This document shows, one piece after another, positions 39,269-48,971 of a stretch of DNA of 64,000 bases. Origin of the DNA: Oricola cellulosilytica (GTDB taxonomy: Bacteria; Pseudomonadota; Alphaproteobacteria; Rhizobiales; Rhizobiaceae); NCBI RefSeq assembly GCF_019966575.1, contig NZ_JAINFK010000004.1:325681-389680 (forward strand). Reading direction: 5' to 3'. The translations under genes were made by a program, and so were the position numbers. How positions within the stretch are numbered: the first letter of the stretch is position 1; each line of letters begins with the position of its first letter. The notes below the pieces were generated by a model that was not told the DNA's origin, did no database searches, and saw only the letters and a program-made list of their open reading frames with translations.

Positions 39269-40372
39269 TCACCGCTCGAGCACGTCGCGTATTTCGACCA
39301 GATTCGATCGCACCCGCAGCAGATCGAAACCGATCGATTCGAGATGCGATTTGATGAGACTCGATGCACTGCCATTGGCCACGAACGGCGGCCTGACCAG
39401 AAGCGCGTCCCGGAATTGTTCGTCGACACGGTTCCAGATGGCGTTCAGGTTCCGCTGACCGACCACATCGCGGAAATCGCTGCGAGCGGCAGCGAGCACG
39501 CCGTAGTAGCCATAGAGCTGGCCGTACGTGAACCAGAAGCGGTCATCGGCGCGCCGGTCGAATCCTGAGAAATTGCTCTGTTCCATGCGGCGTTGCAGGA
39601 TCTCCGAGGTCGAGCCGATGTCCGCCGTTACCCGGTCGAGGAACTGCAGCAGATTGTCGGAACGCGCGTCGAAGTCGGCCTTGCATCCCTCCAGCTCCCG
39701 GTTGAAGGCCAGCAGGCTTTCGCGGGCATCGCGCAGCCGCGCCGGCGTGGACGGCTGGAGGAATGGCGGGCTGAACGTGAAGATCCATGCGTTCTCCCGG
39801 TAATTGGCCGCTTCGCGCGCTTCCTGCAAATTCTGGTTGATCGACGATGTGCCGCGAACGCGGCCAAGCCGATCCACCAGCTCCACCGCCGTCCGGCGCA
39901 CGACCTGGTTCACCCCCAACTGAAACGCCGCCTTGTTGTCGAAGAACGGTGTGTCCTTCCATTCGATGAAAAACAGGAACCCGGCCTTGGAAAGAGGGTT
40001 GGACGGGACCCACGTGTTCTGGTTCACATTCTGGTCGATCAGGTCGGCCGAAATCTGCACCATCGCGGAGGGCCGGCAAGTCCCATCGTCCTTCGGTGAA
40101 CCGGCGGCGCCGTACTCCGTCTCGAAAGCGTATTGTTCCGGATAGTCCCGATCGCCGATTGACCAGAATTGGGTGATGTAGACCAGATACGCATAGGACG
40201 CGACGATCGCAATCAGGATCAGGAAGACCGGGATCTTGATGAACCAGCCGCGCCCGCGCAGCCAATTGCGAAACGCCAGGAAGGGCCATATCAACCATGA
40301 TACAAACGTTCCGATCGCCCGTCCGATCACCTCGAAAAGGCGTGTGAAGAAGTTGATGATCGGATCGAGCAT
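39269..40372 (-). CDS. DUF2333-like membrane protein, last gene of the AAA+ operon
   Basis: A 367-residue protein with an amphipathic/hydrophobic start ([15 protein letters not shown]) and one clear membrane helix ([19 protein letters not shown]) near residues 48-66, then a long extracytoplasmic alpha-helical domain. It fits DUF2333, whose function is unknown. The start MLDPIIN at 40372 follows a TTGGGGACGACCGCC context; an ATG at 40387 is possible. It follows the DUF6638-like gene by 35 bases and is the only clearly membrane-spanning member of the operon, so it is the likely envelope anchor. Confidence 0.75.
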   Translation of the reverse strand: MLDPIINFFTRLFEVIGRAIGTFVSWLIWPFLAFRNWLRGRGWFIKIPVFLILIAIVASYAYLVYITQFWSIGDRDYPEQYAFETEYGAAGSPKDDGTCRPSAMVQISADLIDQNVNQNTWVPSNPLSKAGFLFFIEWKDTPFFDNKAAFQLGVNQVVRRTAVELVDRLGRVRGTSSINQNLQEAREAANYRENAWIFTFSPPFLQPSTPARLRDARESLLAFNRELEGCKADFDARSDNLLQFLDRVTADIGSTSEILQRRMEQSNFSGFDRRADDRFWFTYGQLYGYYGVLAAARSDFRDVVGQRNLNAIWNRVDEQFRDALLVRPPFVANGSASSLIKSHLESIGFDLLRVRSNLVEIRDVLER

Positions 40373-40407
40373 GGCGGTCGTCCCCAAGGTGAATCAGAGG
40401 TCGGAAA

Positions 40408-41688
40408 TCAAAGACCGTAAAGCCGTTTTCGGAAAGCGGCCTTGTCAGTGAGATAGGTTTTTTTCAGGGTCTCCACAACGTGATGGCGAAATGCGTCGCC
40501 GTATCCGTTGTAGTCGTTGTAGAACTCCTGCTTGTTGAAAACGTATCGCGAAACGAAATCGCTCGGCACGTATTCGGTGATAAGCCGGTTCACCAGCCAC
40601 GCATCCTTGTGATCGGGACACGCGCGCGCCAGCAGGAAACGAAACTGCTCGGGCGCCTCCGCCGGGTCGGCCCGCCCGGAGCGGGCGAGCTCCCGTCTCA
40701 TCGCATTAAGAAAGGGATACGTCTCGTCCTTGGCGATCAGCGTCGCGTGCCGGTGAATCCATGTCTGCAGCCAGACGGCGTCCATGCGGCTGAGATCGGC
40801 ATCGGGCTCGGCCTCGCGCAGCAGGCCGCGGATCGCCATTTCGGAACGATGTTCAAGAAAACCGGAAGATTCCAGCCATGAGGCCCGTGGCGGATCGAGC
40901 CGTCCCGTTTCCGAAAGAAAGCGGAACACCCGCGCCGTGTCTCGGATCGACAGGTAGCTCACCTGCCACGGGCGCGACCGTCTGAATCCCGGCGCTTCGG
41001 GATCGCCGATAACCGTCGTCATCCGTTCGTCTACGAAAACGTAGCAGCCGCCGAAATGGCTGGTCCAGAAAGCATCGTGCCGGAACACGACCTGGTCGGG
41101 AACCAGCGAGTTCTCCCTGATATCGCCGGCGATATTGGCAAGCGCGACCATCCGTTCGAGCATGGCGTCGTCGCGCCATGCTTCCGGTTCGCTTTTCAGG
41201 CGGTCGACAATCGTGCGCAACTCCGCCGCCTTGCCCAGCACGTCCTCGGCCGTAAGTACCTGGAACTCCACCTGCTCGATCGACAGCAGATCCTCGATGT
41301 CCTCCACAACCGAAATATTGTCTTCGATCTCGCCGTAGATGACGTCCTTGATCGTTAGCGCGTTGATCGCGCGGATGTTCGCCTTGAAGAACTCGAACAT
41401 GAGTGCGTCGGTGTTGGAGAACCGTGTGTGAACCACGGGAAGCGTGGATTGCGCGGGCGTCAGGATGATGAAGCGCCTGTTGACCCCGGCGGGGTCGAGG
41501 TAGTCCGGATCGTCCAGTTCGTCGGCGATTTGCGGCGAGAACCCTGTCTTGTCGATCTCGAAGGATTCCAGTGCTGTTGGCTGCAGGCCGAAGGCCTGGA
41601 GGGCTTTGTTGTAACGCTCGACGAGATGCGGCTGGCTGACCGCCAGCAAACGGCCGTAGATCAGTTCATTGTCGTAAAGGCGCTTCAC
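40408..41688 (-). CDS. Uncharacterised protein (DUF6638-like), AAA+ operon
   Basis: A 426-residue soluble protein starting with GTG after GGAGAACC. It begins MKRLYDNELIYGRLLAVSQPHLVERYN, here cited by its key part KRLYDNELIYGRL. The mid part has EDIEDLLSIEQVEFQVLTAEDVLG and the end RYVFNKQEFYNDYNGYGDAF. No catalytic motif is recognised. It may belong to DUF6638, but I cannot confirm the number. It lies 54 bases after the AAA+ gene on the same strand. Confidence 0.7.
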   Translation of the reverse strand: MKRLYDNELIYGRLLAVSQPHLVERYNKALQAFGLQPTALESFEIDKTGFSPQIADELDDPDYLDPAGVNRRFIILTPAQSTLPVVHTRFSNTDALMFEFFKANIRAINALTIKDVIYGEIEDNISVVEDIEDLLSIEQVEFQVLTAEDVLGKAAELRTIVDRLKSEPEAWRDDAMLERMVALANIAGDIRENSLVPDQVVFRHDAFWTSHFGGCYVFVDERMTTVIGDPEAPGFRRSRPWQVSYLSIRDTARVFRFLSETGRLDPPRASWLESSGFLEHRSEMAIRGLLREAEPDADLSRMDAVWLQTWIHRHATLIAKDETYPFLNAMRRELARSGRADPAEAPEQFRFLLARACPDHKDAWLVNRLITEYVPSDFVSRYVFNKQEFYNDYNGYGDAFRHHVVETLKKTYLTDKAAFRKRLYGL

Positions 41689-41742
41689 TCATGGTTCTCC
41701 GCGTCGGCAGTGACTGGATGCCCGGGGCTCAAAAGCGAGGCC

Positions 41743-43656
41743 CTAGCCATCACCCCACAGTCCCTTCTCCTTCAAAGCGCCGATTTCCCTCACCGCCCTG
41801 TTGCGCAGCCGCTCGTTGCGAATGATGGTCTCGACGGCAGCCGCATCGGACTTGTCGGTGTAGCGGAACTCGGAATCGGCATAGCGGTTGATCTCCTGCA
41901 TCACGATGCCCATCGAGAACGGACTACGCAGTTCCTCGATCATTGCTTTCTTGCCGTCGTAGGGCTTGCGCATGAAGGCGTCTGGCGTCTCGAACCATTC
42001 GTCCGGAAGATCGATATCCATCGCGCGCATCTTGATGGCGTCCGTGATGTTCTTGATCGCCCGGCCGGTAAAGCGCGGCTCGGCAAGCTTGACGCGGTGA
42101 AGATAGGCGCCCACATCGGCCATCGTCTTTGGTTCGCCACGCTCCTCCATGAAGCGCTCGTAGACAGCGAGCAGGCCGTCTTCCTGCGGCCTGTCGTGGC
42201 CCTCGTAAGCTGCCGCCACGGCCTTCCGGATTGCTTGCGCTTCGTAGAGATCGTGATCGCCGAGAGGAATCGAATGGTTCTTGCCGGCCAGAAGCACGAA
42301 GATGTCGATGTAATCTGCTTCCGTTTGCGGCCCGTCGACCAGCCACCGGGCGCCCGCCCGCTGGCGCAACGCATCGTCCACATTCTCCGGATAGTTCGAG
42401 AACATTCCGAAGGTGCAGTTGCCGCGCACGACCGTCGTCGCGCCGGCGAAACTCTCCATCAGGACACCTGTCACCTCGTGTTGGCCGGCGGAAGCCCGAT
42501 CATCGGAGCGCTTGGCGGCAACCTGGTCGATATCGTCGATCGTTCCGAACCCGATCGCTCTCGGATTGAGGACTGTGTTAACGAACTCCTTGCAGTTCTG
42601 GCCCGACTTGCCCTGATAGGACGAGATCTGATCGACCCCGAAATTCTCGTAGTGGAAAGGATAGCCCGCTACTTCGCAATAGTCGTTGATTAGCCCCGCG
42701 ATCATCTGGATGAGGATCGTTTTACCGGTGCCGGGGGCGCCGTCGCCGATAAAGGTGAAGAGGAACCCGCCGAGTTCGACGAATGGATTCATCTGCCGGT
42801 CAAAATCATAGGCGACGAGCATCTTGGCGAGCTTCGTTGCCTGGTATTTGGCGATGTGGTTGCCGATAATCTCATTCGGCTTCTTGAACTGCATCGCCAA
42901 CGGCTTGCGCCGTTGGCCGGGCGTGACGTCGAAACCGTTGATTGTGAAATCGTCCGCCTCGATGCGGATATGGCTGTCCTCGAACGAGCCGAGACCCGTG
43001 AAACGCGCGCGCCGTCCAAGCAGGCCGTCCACGGAAATACGTGCAAAGGCCTTGGCACGCTGAAGCATGGCAGCCTCGTCCGGCACGCCGTCGATCGCAT
43101 CTGCGAGCCCGGCGATGATCGACTTCAGCGCATCCTGCGGCGTATCGAACAGGAGGTCCGGCTCGTTGGGGTCGCTGCCCGGCTCAGTGTCGCTGTCAAG
43201 CATCTGCAGCAGGTATGCAGACAGCGTGAAGGCCGCGATATAGGCCCCCGCGCTGATGAGCGTCTTAAAGCGTACCGCGTCGTCGCCTGCGAGCGGCGCA
43301 GATCGGTTGCGCGACTGCAAGGACTCCAGTTCGGTCTGGCGCGCAAACAGATCGCTGACGGCGAGCGCGATCGCGATGCCGCGCCGCGCGCGGTAGAGCA
43401 GATTGTGTTGAGCCGGCGAAAGCATGGCTTCGTCCGGCCGGATGGAGGCAATTTGTCTGCCGAGTTCGATCTCCCGGGTCCGTCGCACGCCGCCGGTGGA
43501 GACCGTCGACACGAAGCGTCTGCCAGTGCCGGCGAGCGTCGTGTCCGACTTTCCGGTCGAATCCTCCATCACGATGATGCGCGTGACGAAAGACTGCGCC
43601 GTGGCCCGGTGTTTGACGATGGCTTCCTCGTCGATGCGCGTCAGACCGATATCCAT
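41743..43656 (-). CDS. AAA+ ATPase, centre of an uncharacterised operon
   Basis: A 637-residue protein. The N-terminal 290 residues are unassigned. An AAA+ module follows with Walker A GDGAPGTGKT (about residues 304-313), Walker B-like IGFGTIDDID (about 368-377), a sensor Asn in GMFSNYPEN and an Arg finger-like RQRAGARW. Between them, VLMESFAGATTVVRGNCTFG resembles a pore-loop or lid region. It is flanked by two unknown soluble proteins, a coiled-coil protein and a membrane protein, all in the same direction with short gaps. The role is unknown. Confidence 0.85.
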   Translation of the reverse strand: MDIGLTRIDEEAIVKHRATAQSFVTRIIVMEDSTGKSDTTLAGTGRRFVSTVSTGGVRRTREIELGRQIASIRPDEAMLSPAQHNLLYRARRGIAIALAVSDLFARQTELESLQSRNRSAPLAGDDAVRFKTLISAGAYIAAFTLSAYLLQMLDSDTEPGSDPNEPDLLFDTPQDALKSIIAGLADAIDGVPDEAAMLQRAKAFARISVDGLLGRRARFTGLGSFEDSHIRIEADDFTINGFDVTPGQRRKPLAMQFKKPNEIIGNHIAKYQATKLAKMLVAYDFDRQMNPFVELGGFLFTFIGDGAPGTGKTILIQMIAGLINDYCEVAGYPFHYENFGVDQISSYQGKSGQNCKEFVNTVLNPRAIGFGTIDDIDQVAAKRSDDRASAGQHEVTGVLMESFAGATTVVRGNCTFGMFSNYPENVDDALRQRAGARWLVDGPQTEADYIDIFVLLAGKNHSIPLGDHDLYEAQAIRKAVAAAYEGHDRPQEDGLLAVYERFMEERGEPKTMADVGAYLHRVKLAEPRFTGRAIKNITDAIKMRAMDIDLPDEWFETPDAFMRKPYDGKKAMIEELRSPFSMGIVMQEINRYADSEFRYTDKSDAAAVETIIRNERLRNRAVREIGALKEKGLWGDG

Positions 43657-43686
43657 TGAATCGCGTTCCCCTGAAACAGGTCCGGC

Positions 43687-44841
43687 TCAGACATCCGAAA
43701 TTACCCGCCCGCCGGAAATGATATGGGTCTGGTAACCTGCGAACACACTCCGCGTTTCGCCCGAGGCATACAATGCCTGGTAGGCCTCGTGCGGAACGAG
43801 CGCGTGGTTCTCATAGTGCGATACGCCCATGCGCGCCGCGTCCAGTTCGCCGGTTTCGATGTGAAATTCCTCGCGCGCCGGTTCCGACGACCAAAGGCCC
43901 TTGCGCGCCGGCCTTTCGGACTTCGAATAGATATCCTGGATAGTCCAGGTCAAAAGCCAGGCATTGGCCGGGTTCCCGACCTTGGCGAGAATCGAGTTCA
44001 CCCGGTCGTTGTGCTCGGTGATGCCCGCCGAATAGAACGGCCCGAGCACGAGTCGGCGCAGTTGCTTCGGGTGGAGCGTCTCGAAGTCCTTGTCCATGTT
44101 CGTCGCGATGGTTGATGGCGACAGAGAATACGCCGAATTGCGTTCCACGAATGCGTCGAACTGGCGGGCAAGCTTCGGATTGAGCAACCCGCCCACCGGC
44201 AGCGGTATATCTACGCTCTCGTTCAGCTTTCCGTCCGGCGTAACCAGTAGATCGACGAGATCGGGAGACGAGTCCTCGACGACCACCGTATAGACTAGGG
44301 GCAGGTTCGACGCGCCGTCGAACGCGCCCCAATGCGTGAGATAGTAGGGCCGCCTGGTCTTGGGGTTGACCGACACCTTGATGGTCTCGGGCAGGATCAA
44401 CGGCGAGAAGACGTGACCTTCCTGAACCGCCTCGAGATAGAGCCGCTCGGCCATCGAACGCTGCAGGTCGCGCGGAAAGGCCTTGTGGCGCAAAATGAAG
44501 TCGGCCATCTCGGCGCGCAGGACATCGGGCTGCGGGATTTCCGCCAGTCGCGCCTTCGCGGTTCGCCGGTCGCTTTCCAGTTCGAGCACATTCTGAAAGA
44601 CCGGAAATCCGCTATCGGCGCGCGATATGCGGAATGCCGACGCGTGGTCGAGGTGATGTCGCCAGCATTCGAAGGATGTGGCCAGACGCTCAATGTAGTC
44701 GACCACAATCTGGGCAACGAGGCCATGCTGGTAGAATGGCGAGGAATTGTCGCGGAGATAGACATCGAGTCCGGCAAGCGCCGCGCGAATTGATGCGAAA
44801 TAGCGATCGACCGGGGCCGTCCTTGCCGCATCCGTTTTCAC
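43687..44841 (-). CDS. Uncharacterised protein, AAA+ operon
   Basis: A 384-residue soluble protein starting with GTG. It has LDVYLRDNSSPFYQHGLVAQIVVDYIERL near the N-terminus, cited by LVAQIVVDYIERL, PYYLTHWGAFDGASNLPLVY in the middle and NAWLLTWTIQDIYSKSERPARKG near the C-terminus. No family, signal peptide or membrane segment is recognised. It starts 34 bases after the coiled-coil gene and ends 30 bases before the AAA+ gene. Its steady co-location suggests it is a partner or client of the ATPase. Confidence 0.7.
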   Translation of the reverse strand: MKTDAARTAPVDRYFASIRAALAGLDVYLRDNSSPFYQHGLVAQIVVDYIERLATSFECWRHHLDHASAFRISRADSGFPVFQNVLELESDRRTAKARLAEIPQPDVLRAEMADFILRHKAFPRDLQRSMAERLYLEAVQEGHVFSPLILPETIKVSVNPKTRRPYYLTHWGAFDGASNLPLVYTVVVEDSSPDLVDLLVTPDGKLNESVDIPLPVGGLLNPKLARQFDAFVERNSAYSLSPSTIATNMDKDFETLHPKQLRRLVLGPFYSAGITEHNDRVNSILAKVGNPANAWLLTWTIQDIYSKSERPARKGLWSSEPAREEFHIETGELDAARMGVSHYENHALVPHEAYQALYASGETRSVFAGYQTHIISGGRVISDV

Positions 44842-44875
44842 CGCCTATCGCCCTCGCCTCTCCGCTCGCCCGCGC

Positions 44876-45964
44876 TCACGGGCGTACATAGTTGGCGGCG
44901 TCGTGCTTCTTCATCACCTCATCAAAACGGCGCGCGAAGGCGTCGTCAGCAAGTTTTTTCCTGCGCTGGATGTCCTGGGTCGCGACCATGTTCTTCTCGT
45001 GCATTTCAAGGAGGTCGCCAATGTGCTTCTGCGCCGCTGCGCCGATGCCCGCCATCGTTGTTTCGGCGGCGGTGTCCACTTGGCTGCCCAGTGTGTTGAT
45101 CTTGTGCGCGACGTCTTGCTGTGCCGCTGTTTTCAGCGAGTCCTCCAGCGACTTATAGAGAACGATGCGCTGCTCGGTATCGATTGTCAGTTTGTTGATC
45201 AACGTGTTCTGGGCCGCCATCTGGTTGTTCAGCGAATCCACGAACGTCTGGAACATTGAGGTGTACCGCTCAAGTGTCTGGCTTTCGGCGAGCAGTTCCT
45301 GCTCCTTGGCCTGTTGCTCATTGTATTCGGTGGCGAGTTTCGAACGCTCGCCCTCCAGTTCCGTGCGGTCTTTCTGGTTGGTGGACGCTGCAATCTGGTT
45401 CTCCAGGTCGAGCAGCATCGGATTAAGTTCCTCGATCCGTTTCTGCGTCGTTTCCAGCCGCCCCATCGTGTCCTTCCTGCGTTCAATCACCGTGCGGAGG
45501 CTGTCTTCGGAAGTCTTGTAGCGGCTATCGAGCACGTCCTTCTGGTTTTTCAAAATGCCGACAATCGTGTCCGACTTGGCAAGCAGTTCCTGCAGATTGC
45601 CGGCAAGAGACATGTTCCTGACCCGATCAGAGCGCATTCGTCGCATCCGCTGTTTGGAGAACAGGCCGATGAACTTCTCGATGCTCGAATAGGACTTCAT
45701 GCTTTCGAACTCGGCACCGAATACATTGGTCGCGTCCTCCAGTCCTATAATCAGGTCGGCGATGTTGCCCTCCATCACCTTCTGCTGGCGGAGAACGTCC
45801 TGAATACGCGCGTTCTCGATATCGAAGTCTGCCTCGCCGATCGTCTCGTCATCCATAGCAAACCTGTCGAGCACCACGCCGGACTGATCGATCTTCGCGC
45901 GCATGTCCTCGACGACCTGCCTGGTCTTTTCGATCTCGGCGTCAAAATTCTGCAACGTCGCCAT
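44876..45964 (-). CDS. Coiled-coil protein, first gene of the AAA+ operon (TelA-like architecture)
   Basis: A 362-residue cytoplasmic protein that is almost wholly alpha-helical. Long heptad-like stretches include FSKQRMRRMRSDRVRNMS, ELEGERSKLATEYNEQQAKE and IDTEQRIVLYKSLEDSLKTA. The order of helices recalls TelA-like toxic-anion-resistance proteins (weak inference). It has no membrane helix or enzyme motif. It is the promoter-proximal gene, with 239 bases before the divergent SPW-repeat gene, so the operon promoter should lie there. Confidence 0.7.
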   Translation of the reverse strand: MATLQNFDAEIEKTRQVVEDMRAKIDQSGVVLDRFAMDDETIGEADFDIENARIQDVLRQQKVMEGNIADLIIGLEDATNVFGAEFESMKSYSSIEKFIGLFSKQRMRRMRSDRVRNMSLAGNLQELLAKSDTIVGILKNQKDVLDSRYKTSEDSLRTVIERRKDTMGRLETTQKRIEELNPMLLDLENQIAASTNQKDRTELEGERSKLATEYNEQQAKEQELLAESQTLERYTSMFQTFVDSLNNQMAAQNTLINKLTIDTEQRIVLYKSLEDSLKTAAQQDVAHKINTLGSQVDTAAETTMAGIGAAAQKHIGDLLEMHEKNMVATQDIQRRKKLADDAFARRFDEVMKKHDAANYVRP

Positions 45965-46203
45965 GAAAAAGCCCTCTCATATTGGACCGCGCCCGATCGC
46001 GAGACCTTTAGCGATATAGACGCTGCGGAGCGGGTTTTGAAGGCAGCCGGATGAAGCATCGCAATTGACAAGCAGGCCATCTTGCAAAAGGTCCGACCGG
46101 CACACACATAAATCTGAGACTTGCGTGCGGAATCCGCGCGGGAGCAAATTGTCATTGTAGCCCGATCGGGATTGCCGCTTGTAGCGCAAGACTGGAGGCA
46201 ACT

Positions 46204-46572
46204 ATGGCTAAAATTGAAACCCACAACTGGAACTTTCTGGCGACCCACCGCTCCTGGGAGGATATTGCATCTGCGCTTCTGGGCGTCGCGGTGCTGCTGG
46301 CGCCGATCGCGATCGACGTCACTGGCAGCACCTTGGCACTCACTTCCGCAGGCGTCACCGGTGTGTTGATAATTGCCCTCGCGATGCTGGAGAACGTTAG
46401 CTGGCGCCGCTGGGAGGAAGTGCTTGAGATGCTGGCCGGTGCGTGGTTGATCGCGTCGCCATTTGTTTTCGGATATGGCGGTGTCGAGGCCAGTTTCCAC
46501 ATGCTTGCCGGCGCGCTGGTCGTGTTGCTCGGCGCACTGGAATACTGGCAGGACCGCAACCGGGCGGCTTGA
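46204..46572 (+). CDS. SPW-repeat membrane protein
   Basis: A 122-residue inner-membrane protein with two copies of the SPW pattern. Each has an entry segment with a Trp-rich turn (NVSWRRWEEVLEMLAGAWLIASPF is the second) followed by helices. About four membrane helices are visible. The function is unknown. GGAGG lies 7 bases before the ATG. It is divergent from the AAA+ operon and convergent with tdk. Confidence 0.8.
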   Translation: MAKIETHNWNFLATHRSWEDIASALLGVAVLLAPIAIDVTGSTLALTSAGVTGVLIIALAMLENVSWRRWEEVLEMLAGAWLIASPFVFGYGGVEASFHMLAGALVVLLGALEYWQDRNRAA

Positions 46573-46584
46573 AGACGAACTTTA

Positions 46585-46612
46585 CGGCTGGCCGCGGTGA
46601 CCCGGCCAGCCG
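46585..46612. terminator. Hairpin between the SPW gene and tdk
   Basis: CGGCTGGCC (46585-46593) pairs with GGCCAGCCG (46604-46612) across a 10-base loop between two converging genes. T-runs are weak on both sides, so its efficiency as a terminator is doubtful. Confidence 0.4.
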
Positions 46613-46631
46613 GATCGGGGTGGCTGTGCTG

Positions 46632-47246
46632 CTACCTCGCCGCAAATCCGATGAAATCCTCGGCACGCACGCGGCCCATTTCCTCTTCCCAGTGCTTTCG
46701 GCAGAGCGAGACATAGGCTTCCTTGCCGATTGCCACCTGGTCGCCCTCGCGCGCCACCTTGCCGTCCGGTGTGATGCGCACGACCATCGTCGCCTTGCGT
46801 CCACATCGGCAGATGGTGCGCACCTCTCGCAGTTCGTCTGCAAGCGCAAGCAAAGCCCGGGAACCGGTAAAGAGACTGCCTTGGAAATCGGTGCGCAGCC
46901 CGTAACACATCACCGGAATATCGAGCCGGTCAGTGACCCGCGCCAGTTGCCACACCTGTTCTTCCAGCAGGAACTGCGACTCGTCGACAAAGACGCAATG
47001 CGTTGTCCTGGAGCGGTGGTGTTCCGCAATCCGGTCGAAAAGATCGTCCCCCTCGCGGAACATCTCCGCGTCTGCCTCCAGCCCGATGCGCGAAGAGATG
47101 TATCCCCTGTCGCTCGCTTTGCGGTAATGGCCGGCAACGAAAAGCATCGTGTGCATGCCGCGCTCGCGATAGTTGTGCGAGGCTTGCAACAGCATCGTCG
47201 TCTTGCCTGCATTCATCGTCGCATAGTGAAAGTAGAGTTTGGCCAT
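46632..47246 (-). CDS. tdk: Thymidine kinase
   Basis: A type II thymidine kinase of 204 residues. The P-loop is NAGKTTMLLQ, the DNA-salvage family Walker B is CVFVDESQFL, and a Zn-binding CRCGRKA with a later Cys (VSLCRKHW) is present. The start MAKLYFHYATMNAGKT matches the family; the frame is open 33 codons further up. It salvages thymidine to dTMP. It diverges from the HugZ-like gene. Confidence 0.94.
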   Translation of the reverse strand: MAKLYFHYATMNAGKTTMLLQASHNYRERGMHTMLFVAGHYRKASDRGYISSRIGLEADAEMFREGDDLFDRIAEHHRSRTTHCVFVDESQFLLEEQVWQLARVTDRLDIPVMCYGLRTDFQGSLFTGSRALLALADELREVRTICRCGRKATMVVRITPDGKVAREGDQVAIGKEAYVSLCRKHWEEEMGRVRAEDFIGFAAR

Positions 47247-47367
47247 TGCGAGTTCGCGCGTTGCGCCTTTCAGCAATTCGTTTTCGATGACATAAACGCT
47301 GCATTGGTGTGCGGCCATCGGGGGCAGGTCCGCATCAACAGACAATCATCGACTGGAACCGCATTAA

Positions 47368-48135
47368 GTGCCTGAACCAAAAAACGTCATACGCGAAACC
47401 GACGATGATGCGATACGGTTGGCGCGCTCCCTTCTCGCCACCGCCCGCCACGGCGCGCTCGCGGTGACGGTGTCGGACAGCGGATTTCCCGGCGCAAGCC
47501 GCGTAGCCCTCGCGACCGATTGCGATGGCACTCCGCTCATTCTTGTTTCATCACTGTCATGGCATACCGCGGCCTTGACCACAGATTCCCGGTGTTCCCT
47601 GCTGGTCGGCGAGCCCGGCAACGGCGACCCTCTGGCACATCCACGGGTCACGGTTTTTGCGCGGGCAAAGCGGGTCGAGCCTGGGACTGCGGAGAGCGAA
47701 CGCGCAAGGCGCCGCTATCTCGCACGCCAGCCGAAAGCGTCGCTCTACGCTGATTTCGGCGATTTCTCGTTCTTCCGGCTGGAAATCGAAAGCGCCAAAC
47801 TGAATGGTGGTTTCGGCAAGGCATACGAACTGACTTTGGACGATCTCGCCCTTCGAGGTGACGTGTTCGGCGTCGCCGAAATGGAAGAGAGCGCCGTCGC
47901 GCACATGAACGAAGATCATGGCGACACGATTGCTCTCTACGCCGAAGTTCTCGGCAAGGCCGGACCTGGAAAGTGGCATATCGCCACGCTTGACAGCGAA
48001 GGCATGGATCTTGTCGATCGGGACCGAACGTGCCGCGTCTGGTATCCGGCGCCGCTCTCTTCAGGCACCGAAATGCGCCGAGTGCTCGCGGAAATGGCGG
48101 CGAAGGCGCGCTCGGAAGCCGGGATCGGCAAATGA
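47368..48135 (+). CDS. HugZ-like haem-utilisation / pyridoxamine-phosphate-oxidase-fold protein
   Basis: A 255-residue protein starting at GTG. The N-terminal split-barrel domain (RSLLATARHGALAVTVSDSG, GFPGASRVALATD) is of the PNPOx type. The C-terminal DUF2470 domain carries the haem-ligand-like motif AHMNEDHGDTI near residue 180. Such proteins bind or degrade haem, or act as FMN enzymes. The stop overlaps the next ATG as ATGA. Confidence 0.88.
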   Translation: MPEPKNVIRETDDDAIRLARSLLATARHGALAVTVSDSGFPGASRVALATDCDGTPLILVSSLSWHTAALTTDSRCSLLVGEPGNGDPLAHPRVTVFARAKRVEPGTAESERARRRYLARQPKASLYADFGDFSFFRLEIESAKLNGGFGKAYELTLDDLALRGDVFGVAEMEESAVAHMNEDHGDTIALYAEVLGKAGPGKWHIATLDSEGMDLVDRDRTCRVWYPAPLSSGTEMRRVLAEMAAKARSEAGIGK

Positions 48136-48971
48136 GAACACTGTCCGAGCGCCACGAAACCTTCAGAAATCTGCATGGCACGGGCTGCTTCATCATTCCC
48201 AATCCCTGGGACATTGGCTCTGCCAAGGTCATGGCGGCGCTTGGGGCAAAGGCGCTCGCGACCACCAGCGCGGGGTTCGCGTTCACGCTCGGACGTCCGG
48301 ACATGGGCCATGTCAGTCGCGACGAAGCACTTGCCCATGCCGAGGCGCTTGTAGCCGCTACGGCCCTGCCCGTCTCGGGAGATTTCGAGAACGGTTTTGC
48401 CGACGATCCGGACGGCGTCGCCAGAACGATTCGTCTTGCGTCCGAGGCAGGGTTGTCGGGCTGTTCGATCGAAGACACGATGATGACGGGAGGCAATCCG
48501 GCCTACCCCTTCGATCTGTCTGTCGAGCGGGTGCGCGCGGCTGCCGCCATGGCACGCTCGCTGGGCAGACCGTTCGTGTTCTGCGCGCGCGCCGACGGCG
48601 TGATGAACGGCGTCTATGATGTCGAGGAAGCGATCCGCCGGATTCGTGCGTTCGAGGAAGCCGGCGCAGACCTCCTCTACGTGCCTCTTCCACCGGACAT
48701 GGAGAGCCTTGAACAAATTGTTGCCAGTGTTTCGGCACCGATCAACGCCCTTGCGGCGGGCCCGTTCTCGAAATACAGGCTTGCAGACTTCGAAAAGGCC
48801 GGTGTGAGACGCGTAAGTGTGGGCTCGGCGATCGCGCGCGCGACACAAAAGACCCTCGTCGAGGCGACGGCAGCCATTCTCGAGCTTGGTGATTTTTCAC
48901 CACTCACAACTGCGGCTTCGGGAGCCACAATTGACGCCATGCTGACGGCCGGCTCCGGTGCGGATGACTGA
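48132..48971 (+). CDS. Isocitrate lyase/phosphoenolpyruvate mutase family protein
   Basis: A 279-residue ICL/PEPM superfamily barrel. ALATTSAGFAFTLGRPD, the metal-binding SGDFENGFADD and CSIEDTMM are characteristic. It lacks the K-K-C-G-H loop of true isocitrate lyases, so it is probably a lyase of another 2-hydroxyacid type; oxaloacetate or carboxyphosphonate activities occur in the family. The ATG overlaps the HugZ-like stop by 4 bases, and its own end overlaps the next gene by 8 bases. Confidence 0.87.
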   Translation: MRTLSERHETFRNLHGTGCFIIPNPWDIGSAKVMAALGAKALATTSAGFAFTLGRPDMGHVSRDEALAHAEALVAATALPVSGDFENGFADDPDGVARTIRLASEAGLSGCSIEDTMMTGGNPAYPFDLSVERVRAAAAMARSLGRPFVFCARADGVMNGVYDVEEAIRRIRAFEEAGADLLYVPLPPDMESLEQIVASVSAPINALAAGPFSKYRLADFEKAGVRRVSVGSAIARATQKTLVEATAAILELGDFSPLTTAASGATIDAMLTAGSGADD

